A stretch of 64,000 nt of DNA, taken from Carnobacterium pleistocenium FTR1. GTDB lineage: Bacteria > Bacillota > Bacilli > Lactobacillales > Carnobacteriaceae. Made by a program: the position numbers and the translations under genes. Under the pieces are notes generated by a model. It ran no database searches. It was not told the origin of the DNA and saw nothing but the letters and a program-made list of their open reading frames with translations. Shown here in pieces: positions 14,916 to 24,864 of the stretch. Within the stretch, counting starts at the first letter, position 1, and each line of letters opens with the position of its first letter. The stretch is taken from positions 62,001 through 126,000 of the forward strand of contig NZ_JQLQ01000002.1 of NCBI RefSeq assembly GCF_000744285.1, given 5' to 3'.

Positions 14916-15368
14916 TTATTCTAACTCATATTCAGTGGGATTTTTTTCAGCTAAAATTTCGGCGGATAGTTCATTAAACCCAGTAAATCTATAGATTCTT
15001 TTCGTTACTTTTCTACCAGATCCAGCAGCACCTAACGAAATATTGCCTTCCTTAGCATTTAGACCTAAAGATCCATTGCCTTCTCCTTCATAATATTCCT
15101 CAATTTCTACTTCTTCAGCAGTAGCTATTCTTTGAGAAATAGCTAGTTCTTGTGCTAATTTAGCTTTGTATTCTAATGTTTGATAATATAAATCTTGTCT
15201 CCTTACTTCATCGCTTAGCTGATCAATAGTACCATGTTCTTTTATATCTTTAGCTTTATCTGACATTAGTTCTGTACCTGCTAAAATTATGGTTCCGATA
15301 GAACTCATTCCTAGCACTGCACCTGCTCCCATTTTTAAAAACTTTGCAGTTTTATCTATATCTACCAT
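14916..15368 (-). CDS. hypothetical 150-aa protein with one membrane-like segment
   Basis: One hydrophobic helix near the N-terminus (about residues 12-31, GAGAVLGMSSIGTIILAG), then a charged helical middle and a Gly-rich loop. It lies 122 bases downstream of the HNH-like gene on the same strand and is probably co-transcribed with it. No family recognised. Confidence 0.55.
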   Translation of the reverse strand: MVDIDKTAKFLKMGAGAVLGMSSIGTIILAGTELMSDKAKDIKEHGTIDQLSDEVRRQDLYYQTLEYKAKLAQELAISQRIATAEEVEIEEYYEGEGNGSLGLNAKEGNISLGAAGSGRKVTKRIYRFTGFNELSAEILAEKNPTEYELE

Positions 15369-15490
15369 TTATTTCACTCCTTTAATGCATTATCTCTTAA
15401 AAAATCATATTAATCTATATAATATTTTTTATATAAAAATACATTAAATTACATAATTTAATGTATTTAAAATTTACTGTTTATACGACA

Positions 15491-16390
15491 TTAGTTAGTT
15501 TCGTTATCAGAAATGGCTAAGTATAACTCCTCTAATAGCTCGTCTTTAATAAAAGTCTTCTTTGCTAGATCAAGTTCTTTTTTATTTTTAAAAATATTTT
15601 TATATTTAAGATCATACAACATAGATATTACTTTTTTTCTTGGACTATCGAACATTATATTCATTTTCTCGAAATTCGGATAAGCATGGTAAAATTCTTT
15701 AATTCGTTGTTTTTTTTCTTGTTCTTCTCTTAGTAACCGTTTCTCTCTCCATTTTTCCTCTTCTTTTTTATTTTCTTCTTCCCGTACCATCTTATTTTCA
15801 AGATATTTTTCATGCCTTTCTTCAGGAGAAATATATACTATTTCTCCACTATTTTGAAGGTTTTCAGGTAGAAATAAATTGATCTTGATAAGTAGATTTC
15901 TAGTTTCATCAGATGTTAAAAAAGCACGCTCATAACATTTCTTCAGCCATTCTCTTTTTTGAGGTTTTACTCCACCTATGTACCATTCTAAAATCATTGG
16001 ATATAAGTATGTATCATAACCTGGAATACCAAAATTTCCAGCTGTTTCTTTTGCTATTAAAGTATGTAAAATTAAGTGTTCAAATAGATCGCAATAAACT
16101 AGTTGTTCTTTCTTTTGTAATTCAAATGAATATTTATTTCTGGAAATATAAACCTCATCAGATATATTTAGATATTTATTTTCAGCGATATGATGACAAT
16201 ATAAACCTTCAGAAGTTCTTGTATATTTCCCTCTTGTAATCGTTCTTATTTCTTTTTTCAAGAATCTTTCGTATGAGCTTTCTCTAAAATAATCATCTTT
16301 GCTTGTTCCATATTTATTTAACAATAATATTATAGCTTCATCATATGACAAAGTCAATAAATCACTATAATATTCTAGTTTAGTTTGCAT
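15491..16390 (-). CDS. HNH-like protein with a coiled-coil middle
   Basis: 299 aa. Residues about 55-115 hold YTRTSEGLYCHHIAE... NKYSFELQKKEQLVYCDLFEHLILHTLI, a pattern seen in HNH-type nuclease-like domains of Firmicutes accessory genes (CHH...YCD..EH..LH). A strongly charged coiled coil follows (about 190-240, EERHEKYLENKMVREEENKK...). AAAAGGAGTTATTTTTAAA precedes the ATG. A toxin, mobile-element or defence nuclease is plausible; the domain call is by pattern only. Forms a pair with 14916-15368. Confidence 0.55.
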   Translation of the reverse strand: MQTKLEYYSDLLTLSYDEAIILLLNKYGTSKDDYFRESSYERFLKKEIRTITRGKYTRTSEGLYCHHIAENKYLNISDEVYISRNKYSFELQKKEQLVYCDLFEHLILHTLIAKETAGNFGIPGYDTYLYPMILEWYIGGVKPQKREWLKKCYERAFLTSDETRNLLIKINLFLPENLQNSGEIVYISPEERHEKYLENKMVREEENKKEEEKWREKRLLREEQEKKQRIKEFYHAYPNFEKMNIMFDSPRKKVISMLYDLKYKNIFKNKKELDLAKKTFIKDELLEELYLAISDNETN

Positions 16391-16672
16391 TTTAAAAATA
16401 ACTCCTTTTCGAATATCAGTATTTTGAAGAATATTAGAGTAGCATATATTAGTTAAATAATTGGTATCTTTTGTATTTTAGGCCATGAACTATTTTTTTA
16501 AATGAAGAAACAAAACAACAGAAAACACATATGAATTTTTTTCATTTCATCTACTATATTAGCATTTTTTTCTACGGTTTTGATAAATACTTTTGAGCAA
16601 AACAATGTATTTACTCTTCACAAAACACCTTAACCTATTCGTCTTTTTAATAACTTTTTCAGGGTTTATAAA

Positions 16673-16706
16673 TTAAGTAACAAGTAACTTATTACTTGTT
16701 ACTTAA
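16673..16706. repeat. perfect 15-bp inverted repeat
   Basis: TTAAGTAACAAGTAA and TTACTTGTTACTTAA with a 4-base loop, in the 510-base gap between the divergent genes at 16390 and 16903. It has no T run. It could be an operator for either gene. The rest of the gap shows nothing else. Confidence 0.5.
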
Positions 16707-16902
16707 CATTATGGTTTTATTTATAAATATCTTTTTCTAACTATTATTTTTTGAACTCTAACTTATATATCCTTTGAACTCTATTTTGAGTTGATTCAAG
16801 ATAAATATTATGGTGTTAAATACTATTTGTTATGTTAAATTTGAATCTAGAATTACATTAATAACTAAAATGGTACTATTATTTTTTATTTGGAGGAAAA
16901 AA

Positions 16903-17829
16903 ATGAAAAAGTTGAGTAAGAAATTAGTAATATTTATTGGAATAATTGTTCTTGCTTTAGGGGGATTAAGTCTATACTTGATAAATACTCCTAGAGAAAT
17001 GACTAGAACGGAAGAATTAAAAGCTGAAAAAGAAAAAACTGAGAGTAAACCAGTACTTACAACAAACATAGAAAATGAGAAAATTAATATTGAAGATAAA
17101 GAAGATCTTTTTTTAGAAAAAACATTGATTCCATTAATTAATAATATCATTAATTATGAATATATATCCTATGATACAGAATCAGGAATTATACATTATT
17201 ATATCTCTGCTGATATGGTATCTAAATATGGAACAAATGGAGATATGTGGGCAGAATTAGCAGATAAACTAAATGGCGTATTAAAGAAAAATGAAGAAGA
17301 AAACTCGGATGGAAATAAATATAATCTATTAGTTAAGGAACTTAACAAAGATGAGAAAGTTTTTCTTTACCTCAGACAAAATGGAGAAACATCCGGTGTT
17401 TATGCCCCAGGGTATTATGTCCCTAAAACTGAAGAAAAGGAATCAGAAGAACTAAATGAGAAAGTCTATTTAGAAAAAAGAGTTACATTTAATCAAGAAT
17501 TAAATTCAGCATTATTATTGATAGGACAAAACCTTGAAAACAGTACTGAATATACCGATGATTTATCTCAAAATATTACTGATTTAGGTTTAGTAATAGG
17601 AGATTATTTATTAGAAAACACTCCAACTGAAAAATATACAGAGAGCGAAAAAATATTAAGATCTACTTTAAATATATACAGTAATGTTAGATTAAACCTA
17701 TTTTATGCTATGCGAGATAAAGATACAGAAACAATATTAGAACTCCAAAAAAAAATGGATGGGGCTAATCAAATGATGGAAGTATCAAATTATTTGCTAA
17801 ATGACGAGGCAATAGAAGAAATAGAATAA
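16903..17829 (+). CDS. membrane-anchored extracellular protein, unknown function
   Basis: 308 aa. The ATG at 16903 follows TTTGGAGGAAAAAA; the longer frame from 16810 has no such site. One N-terminal hydrophobic segment (about residues 8-26) after KKLSKK acts as signal anchor, and there is no lipobox Cys. The rest is acidic, helical and rich in Glu/Lys/Asn. Monocistronic. Likely surface-exposed; nothing suggests an enzyme. Confidence 0.6.
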   Translation: MKKLSKKLVIFIGIIVLALGGLSLYLINTPREMTRTEELKAEKEKTESKPVLTTNIENEKINIEDKEDLFLEKTLIPLINNIINYEYISYDTESGIIHYYISADMVSKYGTNGDMWAELADKLNGVLKKNEEENSDGNKYNLLVKELNKDEKVFLYLRQNGETSGVYAPGYYVPKTEEKESEELNEKVYLEKRVTFNQELNSALLLIGQNLENSTEYTDDLSQNITDLGLVIGDYLLENTPTEKYTESEKILRSTLNIYSNVRLNLFYAMRDKDTETILELQKKMDGANQMMEVSNYLLNDEAIEEIE

Positions 17830-18194
17830 TTATTATAAATTATACTATTTTCTATGTAATTCATGTACACACTTATACTATACTTTCTATATTAGATTTT
17901 TAAAATTAGAAAGTGGTTTTATCATCATTCAGATTAGCAATTAAGCGATAACTTCTACTGTTTTATTTTTAAAAGATGCTTTAACTATTTATTTTCAGGG
18001 TTTTATGCTTAATAAGATTAGAAGTGTTTTTTCCATTAAACTCTTTTCTATCTCGTAAATCATATAAATGAAAATTAAAAGAATTATTCATCTAACTCAA
18101 AAGCTATTTCAAATTTTTTGTATTGGTATAATCATCTATACAATATGGTATTGAATCTTAAAATTGAAAATTGTTTGTTAAGGAGAAGATAGAA

Positions 18195-19238
18195 ATGTTG
18201 CAAAAAATGGTATCGAAAAGAAATGCATTACCGACAGTATTTGGATTTGAGTTTCAAGTTATTGCTGGACTGATAATAACATTGAGAAACTTAAAAAATG
18301 TAAAAAAAATTGCTATTGAAGGACCACTTGAAGACATAGAGTTGGAATTGAATAATGGGAAATACATATATGCTCAAGCTAAGTCTGTTGTGGAGCCTTT
18401 GGAAGAAAAAGGAAATTCTGATAAATTTAAAGAAGGGTTAGTTACATTAGATGAAGACTCTAGTCAAAAGGATGTAGAGAAAATAATTTATGTATCTAAT
18501 ACTTATTATCCATTTGGAAAACGTGAGAGTAATAGCAAGGCTTATTGGCCTTTAGGTGCAACGTCCTCCATATATTCTTATGAAGAACTTAAGGATTCAA
18601 CCTTGATAGACAGTTTTGTCCTAAGTCACGCAAAAAATAATCCAGACTTTGATTTAAATAAACTTGAAATTCATTTCCATAAATTTCTTAATACTCAAGA
18701 TGAAGAAACCCGTTACTCTCTTGTATATAATGAGATAAATAAATTTCTTGGGAAAATTAATATAAGTTATACGCCTTTTCGTGGAGATGTATATAGAATT
18801 TGGCATTCTAGGTTTCATCAAACTCAAATAAACAGACAATCTTTAACAAAAGAAATGTTTTTATGGCCCTTGATTGTAGAACTTACAGAAAAAACTAAAG
18901 ATCAATCGGAATTTGTTGATTATTTTGAACTTGAAGATGAGCTAGTCTTAGAGGTCAGTGAGGCTTACCACTCATTAATAGACAGTTTAGCTAATACTTT
19001 TGAAATCTCAAACTTGATTATTAATGACTATAATAAACTAGTAAGAAGGGGAGATCTTTCGAATTATAAAGCAAACAAAAGAATCTTTACGTATATTGAC
19101 TCATACTGGGAAGTATTTCAGCCAAAAATATTTATTGGTAATTTAGAAATTCAAGAGTTAGTTGTAAAACTTGTAATGTGGAGAATATTAATAAGTAAAA
19201 GATTAATTACTAAAGTTAAGGAGGAGAGTGGCTTATGA
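18195..19238 (+). CDS. DUF4297/Cap4-like nuclease-domain effector (candidate defence protein)
   Basis: 347 aa. The N-terminal domain reads GFEFQVIAGLII (17-28), IEGPLEDIEL (41-50) and YAQAKS (59-64). The order Gln-rich helix, Glu-Asp and Q-x-K is that of the restriction-endonuclease-like Cap4/DUF4297 domain found in CBASS, Lamassu and ABC-3C defence effectors. The C-terminal 200 residues are helical and unrecognised, perhaps the contact to the ATPase. The start at 18195 follows AAGGAGAAGATAGAA. Stop and next start overlap (ATGA, 19235), so effector and ATPase are made together. Domain assignment is by motif; nuclease activity is inferred. Confidence 0.65.
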   Translation: MLQKMVSKRNALPTVFGFEFQVIAGLIITLRNLKNVKKIAIEGPLEDIELELNNGKYIYAQAKSVVEPLEEKGNSDKFKEGLVTLDEDSSQKDVEKIIYVSNTYYPFGKRESNSKAYWPLGATSSIYSYEELKDSTLIDSFVLSHAKNNPDFDLNKLEIHFHKFLNTQDEETRYSLVYNEINKFLGKINISYTPFRGDVYRIWHSRFHQTQINRQSLTKEMFLWPLIVELTEKTKDQSEFVDYFELEDELVLEVSEAYHSLIDSLANTFEISNLIINDYNKLVRRGDLSNYKANKRIFTYIDSYWEVFQPKIFIGNLEIQELVVKLVMWRILISKRLITKVKEESGL

Positions 19239-20716
19239 AATTTATCAGTTTAAAAATTGAATATAAGGAGAAAGTAAGACGATTTGATTTCCATGAGAGT
19301 ACAACACTTATTTATTCAAAAGATAATAGTGTAGGTAAGTCAACTCTACTTCGTATGCTTTTCTACAGCATAGGGTATCCAATTCCAGGAACTGAATCAA
19401 TCCAATTCAAAAATTTACACTTAGAATTAGAAATAAATTCCTTAAAAGGTCCAATTATTATTCAGAGACATAATAGTAAGATGAGCATGCTAACTGGTGA
19501 CAAAACTTTAAGTTATTTCCTACCACTAGAACATGAACATGCATTAGCCTATATTTTTGGAACCGATGACTTAAGAGTCTTAAATAATATTATCGGATCA
19601 ATATATTTAGATCAAGATAAAGGTTGGACATTATTAAATCGAGGAAAAGTCATTGGCAATATTCAGTTTAATATTGAGACACTAATTGAAGGTCTAACAA
19701 ATTCTGATGTTGAAATTCTGAAGCAACAACTTAAGTATAAGAAACAGCAAAAAGAAAAGTACAAAGGTTTGAAAATAATTAGTTCATATAAATCAGTATA
19801 TTTAGAATCAGAATTACAAGTACCAAGAAGTGAAGTTAAAATATTGACTGATGAGCTATCAATTCTTGGAAGTGAAAAAAAAATTATCGAAAATCAACTT
19901 AAAGAAGTGAATAAGTCTATTAAGCAAAATAAAGATTTAATGAAAATTATTGAAAAAATGGAGCTAGAAGTCAGTGCCGAAGTGAGTGGTGAAAATATTT
20001 CTGTTAATAAAAATACTATTATAAACTATAATTCTTCTTATAATTTTTTAGATGCAAGGAAATGGCTACTAAAGGAAAAACTGGCAAATATTGATAAAGA
20101 TATAGAAAAAGACCAAGTTCAACTAATGAACTTAAGTGGACAAGGAGAAATTTTAAATACAGAATATAATTCTAAAAAAGCTGATACTTTAATTGAACAA
20201 ATTGAGATAAATGAAGAAGATGTTAATTATCATATCGAGTTACTTAAAAATGAAATTAAATCACTGCAAGTACAAATCGATAGTATCTTATCAAACAACT
20301 CAGAAGTTATCGATAAGATGAACGAGCTTGTTCTTGTTTATTCAGAACGTTTAGGAGTGGAAAAATATATTAAAGACAGAAAGAATTTCCTTTTCACTAA
20401 TAAATTGAAAGGATTTTCAGGTACGGTTCTTCATAAATTAGTTGTAAGTTATAAATTAGCTTATATTAAAGTCTTGCAAGAATATTTAGGTTTTCAACTT
20501 CCCATCGTCTTGGATTCACCAAGTGGTAGAGAAATGACAAATAAGAATATTGAGAAAATATTCTCATTAATTCATGAAGAGTTTCCAAAAAACCAAATAA
20601 TCATTGCTTCAATCTATAAAAGCAAGGTGTTTGAGACCGATAAAATAATTGAACTTACTGAGAAAGAAAAAATATTTGAAGGAACAAATGAAATTGATAT
20701 GTTCATGATTGATTAA
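19235..20716 (+). CDS. SMC/Rad50-like ABC ATPase of a two-gene defence candidate
   Basis: 493 aa with the split-ATPase layout. A Walker A variant KDNSVGKST sits at 29-37 (Lys where the first Gly is usual), followed by LLRMLFYSIGYPIPGTESI. A long coiled coil (about 160-350) follows, then Walker B LPIVLDSPSGRE near 422-433. Such ATPases partner a nuclease effector in Lamassu (LmuB) and ABC-three-component systems. Here only one partner gene is present and no third component is seen. It probably senses foreign DNA or RNA ends and licenses the nuclease at 18195. Confidence 0.7.
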   Translation: MKFISLKIEYKEKVRRFDFHESTTLIYSKDNSVGKSTLLRMLFYSIGYPIPGTESIQFKNLHLELEINSLKGPIIIQRHNSKMSMLTGDKTLSYFLPLEHEHALAYIFGTDDLRVLNNIIGSIYLDQDKGWTLLNRGKVIGNIQFNIETLIEGLTNSDVEILKQQLKYKKQQKEKYKGLKIISSYKSVYLESELQVPRSEVKILTDELSILGSEKKIIENQLKEVNKSIKQNKDLMKIIEKMELEVSAEVSGENISVNKNTIINYNSSYNFLDARKWLLKEKLANIDKDIEKDQVQLMNLSGQGEILNTEYNSKKADTLIEQIEINEEDVNYHIELLKNEIKSLQVQIDSILSNNSEVIDKMNELVLVYSERLGVEKYIKDRKNFLFTNKLKGFSGTVLHKLVVSYKLAYIKVLQEYLGFQLPIVLDSPSGREMTNKNIEKIFSLIHEEFPKNQIIIASIYKSKVFETDKIIELTEKEKIFEGTNEIDMFMID

Positions 20717-20817
20717 GGAAGAAAATTTAACCTCTAGTATAAATTTCATATATTTAGGACCTTAATAAATATTTTTTTCTTATAGATTATAAGTGTCTGA
20801 CAAATTTTTAGACGGTT

Positions 20818-20868
20818 AAAAAAAGTATGGGCAAGTTAGTTCTATCCCTAGTGTCCATACTTTTTAGT
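20818..20868. terminator. bidirectional terminator
   Basis: AAAAAGTATGG and CCATACTTTTT pair perfectly around a 26-base loop, between the convergent ATPase gene and the 60-aa gene at 20878. Confidence 0.7.
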
Positions 20869-20877
20869 TTAAATTAT

Positions 20878-21060
20878 TTAAATTTTACCATGGGAAATAT
20901 TCTCGTCTGTTTCATCTTCAATGAATTTGTTAATGCGATCTTTTTGAGCTTGATCTCCTTTTTGATATATGTCATCTATCATATCTGAAAATTCTTCTGT
21001 AGACATGTTATCGACGTAATTTTTAATTTCTGGTGACCATTCTTTTTTATATTTACTCAT
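20878..21060 (-). CDS. hypothetical 60-aa acidic protein
   Basis: The minus-strand ATG is preceded by AGGGGGGAACATAT, a strong site. Acidic, helical (DNMSTEEFSDMIDDIYQKG). No family recognised. It stands alone, convergent to the defence pair with which it shares a terminator. Confidence 0.55.
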   Translation of the reverse strand: MSKYKKEWSPEIKNYVDNMSTEEFSDMIDDIYQKGDQAQKDRINKFIEDETDENISHGKI

Positions 21061-21794
21061 ATATGTTCCCCCCTGTTTTTTATGTGATATTAGTGTTGAC
21101 TCCTAAAATATATACCTTTTTAATTGTGTCGGGTTATCTGTATTTTTAATCGCTATGTCCGGCTTACATATACTAGGTCTTCGATTTAAGCATTGCTGTC
21201 TATAATTATTATGTACCCTCAATATATAACATATACACTTAAAGTACTCATATAATAAATAAAGATAATATATGTGAAGATAAAAGTAAGCGTTATTAAG
21301 ATAGTTCTATTTTAAAGTTTGACTCTACGTAGTTATAACTCAAGGTTATTGACTATAATTTTATGAAAAATTAAAACAGTGTAAAGATGAGGATCCAGTG
21401 TATTATGGAGTATGTGGTATAGAACAGAATATAGTAAATCAGCTATGCAAGGTGGGAAACTGACTACTAGAATGTAAAGGATGCTAGCTATCAATACAAG
21501 TACAGTTTCAACATAAAAAGCTATACAACAACCATGATTGATTGTTGTATAGCTCTTTTTTACTTACTACTATGTCATGTTAAACTGGATAATAATTTAA
21601 AGATACTTAGAGATATATTTAGAAATCGATGATTCACTTGTTTAATAATTTAATAAAGGAATCTTAACAGTTAAAGAATATTGATAGTCAAAATTATAAA
21701 GTAATCAACTTATGTAATAAAATTTTTTTAGTCGAAGTATAGATTATTGTATATTAATGTAAGTTGGTTTGATACTATTATAATTATAAAATTA
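21061..21794. other. 734-base stretch without an intact gene
   Basis: Holds a clear hairpin terminator at 21523-21567 (AGCTATACAACA / TGTTGTATAGCT, then six T) with no intact gene in front of it. Short coding-like scraps (for example around 21385-21450) suggest a deleted gene. Nothing else is identifiable. Confidence 0.5.
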
Positions 21795-22501
21795 TTAAAA
21801 TCGACTGTATTCATTAGTCTCTAACGTACAACCGGCATAGTAGTATTTAACATCTTCTAAATAAAGAAAAATTTGCTTTTTATTTGAATAAGTTGATGTT
21901 CTGATTATAGGCATAACTATGATAAGTAGGGCTATTACAGTAATCGTAACAGTCAATAATGATACTATAATGAGGAACAAATCGTTCTCATATAAAATTT
22001 CGTTTTGCTGAGAGAAAAATAGGTTTAAAAGGAAGCCTGCAGGAACCCAAAATAAAAAGAAAAAAACTTTTGATATAAAATTAAAAGAAGTAAGAATAGC
22101 ATTTTTTTCTTCAGTTAAATATTTTTCAATTTGATTTTGTAGCATTTCTATATCTTCTTTTTGATTAAATCCTTGTTTTTCTAATAACTGTTTGAAAAGG
22201 ATAAGTTCATTATGAGGAGTAATCAAATTTCTTTCTAACTTATTCGTTTTGTAATATAGAAATAATAAACAAATTATTGCTATAAGAGGAAGACCCCAGA
22301 TAAAATTATCTAATTGCTTGTCAAACATTATTAATACAAGCATTATTATTAATGACAGCTCCATAAGGATAAAAATACTAGAAACTAATTTGTTGTTTTT
22401 TATAAAATAAGTAAACTTATTTAATGTTAATTTGTTACTTTGAAAACTTTGTTTAGCAATTCTTTCAACTAAATAGTAATAATTATTGATACTTAAAACA
22501 T
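21795..22501 (-). pseudogene. membrane protein gene with a probable 5' frameshift
   Basis: An intact frame from the ATG at 22364 gives 189 aa with about four membrane segments, but that ATG has no ribosome binding site. The same frame stays open upstream for 46 more codons (ERIAKQSFQSNKLTLNKF...) without a start. An ATG at 22499-22501 with AAAAAGG in front is one base out of frame. A single T lost from the run just after it (ATGTTTTAA) would explain the break. Function unknown; divergent neighbour of the AlbA_2 gene. Confidence 0.55.
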
Positions 22502-22673
22502 CCTTTTTAATTCAAGATAGTTAATAATACCGACCTCATATATATGATAATATAAAAAACATGCATTATATAATAATAATATCGGTAATAATATTGAAAT
22601 ATTTAATAAACAAACCATTCACAATTTAATACATATGATGTAAAGAGTATTTGAAGGAAAGGAGATTTTTATT

Positions 22674-23873
22674 ATGTATGAATTAATTAATCGAGAGGTG
22701 GTTATTAAATTAATTAATTCACCTGAAGATGACCGGCATGATTTTAAACAAGAATGGTATAAAGAGGGACAAAAATCTGAAATGGTGAGAGATATTTTCA
22801 GTTTTGTAAATACAGTACATAATGAATCATGTTATCTAATATTAGGAGTAACTGATCAGCAAACAATTATTGGAGTAGAAGAAGATTTTAATCGAATGAA
22901 TCAACAAAATATGATTGATTTTATCAGCCACTTGCCTATTGCGAATGATGCTATTCCTAAAATTTATGTTCAAAGTATAGAATTAGAAGGACATGAGATT
23001 GACATTATAGTGATTCCGAACACAAATGACGTTCCTGTTTATTTGTCTTCAAAATATCCTCGAAAAGGGCAAGGTAAGCCTCTTACTCCAGGACAGATTT
23101 TTTCTCGGATAGGAGATGTAAATACCCCAGTTAATGAAACTACAAACTTTTATCAAGTTCAATATTTATGGCGAAAACAATTTCATTTGAATGTTCCTAT
23201 CCAGGAGCAATATAAATATGTGCTAAAGGATATAACTAATTGGTCTTATATAGAACAAGAAGAAAATATGGGTTTTGTATATAATTTAAATCCAGATTTT
23301 TTTATTTCGATGGAGGATGATGATCAAAATCGAAATGAGGTAGAAGCATTAAGTATTGATCAAATTAAAGTAAGAATGGGATGGAATTACTTAAAATTAA
23401 AATATAGAAATCTAACGATTATTTCTATATTGATAGTATCTCTTGATGAAGCTAGACACCATACTGTTGTTCCCAATTATAGGTTTATTAAAAATAGCAG
23501 TGGTAACCAACGTCCTTTATCATATTACGGAATGTTAGAAGATACATTTGAATACTTAGTTGACTATATGATTAACACTGCTCCGAATTCTTTTACTAGT
23601 TATGACAATTACTCAAGTGAACATGCTAAAAAAAACATAGTGATTTATCAAAGTGAGAAAGAAGAAACAATAGTACAAAATAAAATAATAAAAGACTATC
23701 CAGAATTATCAAAATTAATAGAACCAACTTCAGAAGAAATAGAGTTATTTTCTCGAAAAGTAAGATCTGAAATTAATATAAAAACAGAATATGATAAAGA
23801 AAACATCCAATATATTCTTCGTCAAAGAAATTTAGCTCAGTTAATCAATAATGATATAATCAATCAAAAATGA
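22674..23873 (+). CDS. AlbA_2 (Schlafen-like) domain protein
   Basis: 399 aa. The N-terminus matches the AlbA_2/Schlafen core: EDDRHDFKQEWY (about 18-29), DIFSFVNTVHNESCYLILGVTDQQTIIGV (40-68), and later SRIGDVNTPVN. The remaining ~240 residues are unrecognised and may form the sensor or effector part. AAGGAAAGGAGATTTTTATT precedes the ATG. Prokaryotic AlbA_2 proteins are variously annotated as transcription regulators or putative nucleases, and several occur in defence islands. Its location between two defence candidates fits the latter. Exact function unknown. Confidence 0.75.
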   Translation: MYELINREVVIKLINSPEDDRHDFKQEWYKEGQKSEMVRDIFSFVNTVHNESCYLILGVTDQQTIIGVEEDFNRMNQQNMIDFISHLPIANDAIPKIYVQSIELEGHEIDIIVIPNTNDVPVYLSSKYPRKGQGKPLTPGQIFSRIGDVNTPVNETTNFYQVQYLWRKQFHLNVPIQEQYKYVLKDITNWSYIEQEENMGFVYNLNPDFFISMEDDDQNRNEVEALSIDQIKVRMGWNYLKLKYRNLTIISILIVSLDEARHHTVVPNYRFIKNSSGNQRPLSYYGMLEDTFEYLVDYMINTAPNSFTSYDNYSSEHAKKNIVIYQSEKEETIVQNKIIKDYPELSKLIEPTSEEIELFSRKVRSEINIKTEYDKENIQYILRQRNLAQLINNDIINQK

Positions 23874-24174
23874 AATAGTTGTTTTGTATTGTAATGAAAA
23901 TTTCCAAATATATATTTAAATGTACCACTTTGACTAAATAATAGTCTTTTATCAATAAAGACAGTATTCATAAATATCTTTATTGTGTGAATTAAATGGA
24001 TTATAAATATATGCGTTTCGAACTCCATACAATTATTGATAGCATTTTTGTTTTCATTTTTTTTTAATAAATACTTCATCTAAAAATTTAGGCTCTAATT
24101 GAAAAATCAAAATATTAATGTAATCCATAGTATTCTGATTTTTTTAATCTCCAGTTTAAAGAACCGCATAAATA

Positions 24175-24864
24175 TTATCTTGTGGTCTCTAAGTAAGAGT
24201 CGCAACGAATTGCCTCATTTATTATTTTACGAATATTATTCATTAGTTCTTTAACATTAGATTCTAACCCTTCGTAATCAGGTTCAGTTATTCCCCGCTT
24301 TCTTGATCCATGAGAAATTGCATTTCTATAGCCAAGAAGCTTATTAATAGTGTTTTCTGAAATATCTAGTTCTTCAAAAGGAAATCCTAAGCGATATAAA
24401 ATTTTTTTCAATACAACAGCCTTTAAGTTTGATTCAGTATCTACAATACTTTCGGGTATATTTACAGTTTCAGTTAAAAAATTAGTAAACTCATTAACAA
24501 AAGTTGCTTGACGTGAATATTTGTGTAATTTACTGTCTTCAGGTAATTCCTTTTTGAATCTAGAGTCTCTTTTTGAATCATTTCCAACAGCTAAAAAAAC
24601 TTCATGAAGTGAAGATGTTCTAATAGATAAATTGACATCAGCTCTAGTTACTTGTTCTAAATTAATAGTCTGGATATATATCTGGAAAGCAGATTTACAG
24701 AATCCTTCATAATAAGAGTAGAGCATTACTACTAATGATTTTCTATATCTATTTTGTTCTTCTTCTTTTTCTATTAGTGAAAGCTGATTTTTGAAAAAAA
24801 CTAGCTCCTCAAATCTCCAGGTGAGTTCCTCCTCTATTTGACTAATAATATCAATTTTGTCCAT
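24175..24864 (-). CDS. HEPN-domain putative RNase (MAE_28990-like)
   Basis: 229 aa all-helical protein. The HEPN catalytic signature R-N-x-x-x-H occurs as RNAISH (residues 180-185). An N-terminal helix pair (RKSLVVMLYSYYEGFCKSAF) is typical of MAE_28990/MAE_18760-type HEPN proteins, which are usually encoded beside DUF262 proteins. HEPN RNases cut cellular or viral RNA and stop growth when triggered. The start overlaps the DUF262 gene by 14 bases. It is the last gene of a three-gene operon with a methyltransferase, so it is the likely toxic effector. Confidence 0.8.
   Translation of the reverse strand: MDKIDIISQIEEELTWRFEELVFFKNQLSLIEKEEEQNRYRKSLVVMLYSYYEGFCKSAFQIYIQTINLEQVTRADVNLSIRTSSLHEVFLAVGNDSKRDSRFKKELPEDSKLHKYSRQATFVNEFTNFLTETVNIPESIVDTESNLKAVVLKKILYRLGFPFEELDISENTINKLLGYRNAISHGSRKRGITEPDYEGLESNVKELMNNIRKIINEAIRCDSYLETTR

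Noticed and set aside
23864-24079. Minus-strand 71-aa frame between two convergent genes
   Set aside because: No ribosome binding site, overlaps the AlbA_2 gene end, and AT-rich composition gives long frames by chance.
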